Part shown: positions 62,923 to 64,000 of the stretch, piece by piece | Position numbering within the stretch: position 1 is the stretch's first letter | How the letters are laid out: each line of letters starts with the position of its first letter | Assembly (NCBI GenBank): GCA_049322695.1 | Contig: JBMORW010000032.1 | Span: 1-64,000 of the forward strand | From: CALGKJ01 sp049322695 | GTDB taxonomy: Bacteria > Bacillota > Clostridia > Lutisporales > Lutisporaceae | Direction of reading: 5' to 3' | Length of the DNA stretch: 64,000 bases | Translations under genes and position numbers: made by a program | The notes under the pieces: model-generated | Seen by the model: only the letters and a program-made list of their open reading frames with translations | Database searches by the model: none | Told to the model about the DNA's origin: nothing

Positions 62923-63801
62923 TTATCCCTTAACCGCACCGCTGGTCAGGCCGGAAATGATTTGATCCTGGAATATCATATAGCCGACTATACTAGGGAT
63001 TATGCTGATTACAATTGCTGCATACATAGAGGTGTAATCGGTCGTAAACTGGTTGGAGAAGTAGCGAACACCCAGCTGAATAGTTCTTGAGCCAACTGAG
63101 GATGTAAGCAGCATGGCATAAATGAACTCATTCCAGCACAAAAGGAACTGGAAGGTGCCAGCCGTTACAAGACCTGTTCTGGAAAGGGGAAATATTATCT
63201 TCAGAAATCTTTTATAGAAGCTGCAGCCCTCCAATACTGCTGCTTCCTCCAGCTCGATGGGTATAGTATTCATGAAGCCTCTGATAATGTATATGGACAT
63301 GGGTATTCCGATAGCTGCATAGGTAAGTATCAGACCAAGCTTCTTATCATAAAGATTCAGCTTGTTTATCAGAGTAAAGTATGGAACCATCAAGGCATTT
63401 ATAGGAACTAAAATGCCTGTAACAAATATTGTGAAAAGACCTTCCTTGAATCTGAAATTGAATCTGGATATAGCAAAGCTTGCCATCGCTGCAACAATTA
63501 CATTCAGAAAAGTAGCAGACAAGCTTATTATGACGGAGTTCAAAAACAAGGTGCTTAAGCCTGATACTGAAAATGCATTGACATAGTTGCTGAACTGGAG
63601 CTTGGCCGGCAGTGAAAAAGGAGAACCCATAAGCTCTGTGTTGGTTTTTAAAGAGGATATAACCAGCCAAACCATTGGCAGCAAAGTATAAAGCAGAAAA
63701 AAAGTAAGCAGACCCCATTTAAACAGAGCCTTTGCGTTTTTCTTTAAAAAGACCGCCAGAGGTCTTTCTGATTCTATATTTAAGGAATTATTTATCTTCA
63801 T
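62923..63801 (-). CDS. Sugar ABC transporter permease, MalG type
   Basis: CUT1-family membrane subunit (292 aa, six segments). The EAA coupling motif is EAAVLEGCSFYKRFLKIIFP near residue 205. As the gene leads directly into the transketolase pair of an SQ island, the probable cargo is SQ or SQ-glycerol. A GTG at 63813 is in frame, but AGGTGA fits ATG 63801. No ATPase is seen in the window; CUT1 systems often share MsmX-type ATPases. Confidence 0.9.
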   Translation of the reverse strand: MKINNSLNIESERPLAVFLKKNAKALFKWGLLTFFLLYTLLPMVWLVISSLKTNTELMGSPFSLPAKLQFSNYVNAFSVSGLSTLFLNSVIISLSATFLNVIVAAMASFAISRFNFRFKEGLFTIFVTGILVPINALMVPYFTLINKLNLYDKKLGLILTYAAIGIPMSIYIIRGFMNTIPIELEEAAVLEGCSFYKRFLKIIFPLSRTGLVTAGTFQFLLCWNEFIYAMLLTSSVGSRTIQLGVRYFSNQFTTDYTSMYAAIVISIIPSIVGYMIFQDQIISGLTSGAVKG

Positions 63802-63845
63802 CAATTTGCTCACCTACTTAATTATTATTTACCTGCAAAAGAGAA

Positions 63846-64000
63846 CTACATCTGATATTTTTCCGTGCTGAACAGCTTCTTGATAGTTATGATGACAACT
63901 GCTCCGATGATAATTAAAACTACGCCGGAAGCATTGGCCATTCCATATCTGTAATTTTGTATCTGTTTATAAAGGTACAGAACCATAACAGAGGTTTTAT
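63846..64000 (-). CDS. Sugar ABC transporter permease, MalF type (3' end only)
   Basis: The last 50 codons of a second permease run off the window edge. The minus-strand frame from 63998 reads VMVLYLYKQ, then YGMANASGVVLIIIGAVVII and ends LFSTEKYQM, the usual C terminus of MalF-like proteins. It is the normal partner of the MalG-type permease downstream (44 nt gap). A binding-protein gene is expected just beyond the window. Confidence 0.85.
   Translation of the reverse strand, partial: KTSVMVLYLYKQIQNYRYGMANASGVVLIIIGAVVIITIKKLFSTEKYQM

Noticed and set aside
1..64000. CRISPR arrays, tRNA or rRNA genes, integrases and insertion sequences
   Set aside because: No regularly spaced repeats, no tRNA cloverleaf or rRNA-like stretch and no transposase or integrase motif was seen on either strand by eye.

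Overview
The window reads as chromosomal DNA of a low-GC Gram-positive anaerobe of the Clostridia type. The signs are AT-rich codon use, strong GGAGG ribosome sites with many TTG and GTG starts, lipoprotein solute-binding proteins, DegV and QueT proteins, a preQ1-I riboswitch, a split transketolase and no outer-membrane genes. I would not name a species. No rRNA, tRNA, CRISPR array, phage or intact transposon was seen.

Layout. 1-1.4 kb: end of an ABC exporter. 1.5-2.4 kb: L,D-transpeptidase. 2.9-14.2 kb: a sensory region with a PAS-GGDEF-EAL protein, a membrane chemoreceptor, an orphan solute-binding lipoprotein, a MalT-like regulator, CheW and a soluble chemoreceptor, followed at 15.0-15.3 kb by a decayed copy of that soluble receptor. 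15.4-23.7 kb: S41 peptidase lipoprotein, QueT under a preQ1-I riboswitch, tandem DegV genes, a LysR regulator divergent from a long PRPP-synthetase-like gene, a GNAT protein and a Cys/Met PLP enzyme. 23.9-34.5 kb: a probable sigma-54 regulon with two alpha/beta hydrolases, a PAS-AAA-Fis activator, a near-perfect -24/-12 promoter, a complete Liv-type ABC importer, a KAS III-like enzyme and a CoA-transferase. 34.6-52 kb: mixed housekeeping and accessory genes, including DHH phosphoesterase, hydroxyacid dehydrogenase, accessory SecA, PepT, an MMPL exporter with its TetR regulator, glutamate dehydrogenase, a MerR/hydrolase pair under a 19-bp-spacer promoter, a stand-alone dCache protein and an NhaC antiporter.

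The main discovery is at 53.1-64 kb: a sulfoquinovose (SQ) degradation island that fits the sulfoglycolytic transketolase (sulfo-TK) route. A YihQ-type sulfoquinovosidase keeps every SQ-recognition and catalytic residue I could place. Around it are a fucose-isomerase-family SQ isomerase, a ROK regulator, an RpiB-family isomerase, an iron-type alcohol dehydrogenase, a TauE-type exporter, both halves of a split transketolase and two sugar ABC permeases. In the proposed flow, SQ glycosides enter by the ABC importer and are hydrolysed to SQ. SQ is isomerised to sulfofructose. Transketolase takes off a two-carbon unit to give sulfoerythrose, the RpiB-like enzyme makes sulfoerythrulose, and a second transketolase turn gives sulfoacetaldehyde. 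That is reduced to isethionate and exported. The genes form three operons: ROK-isomerase-glycosidase-DUF4867 (minus), RpiB-ADH-exporter (plus, divergent from ROK) and permeases-transketolase (minus, entering from beyond the window). The DUF4867 protein sits inside the island with no assigned job, and the RpiB-like enzyme has lost the ring-opening His, as expected for a substrate that cannot form a ring.
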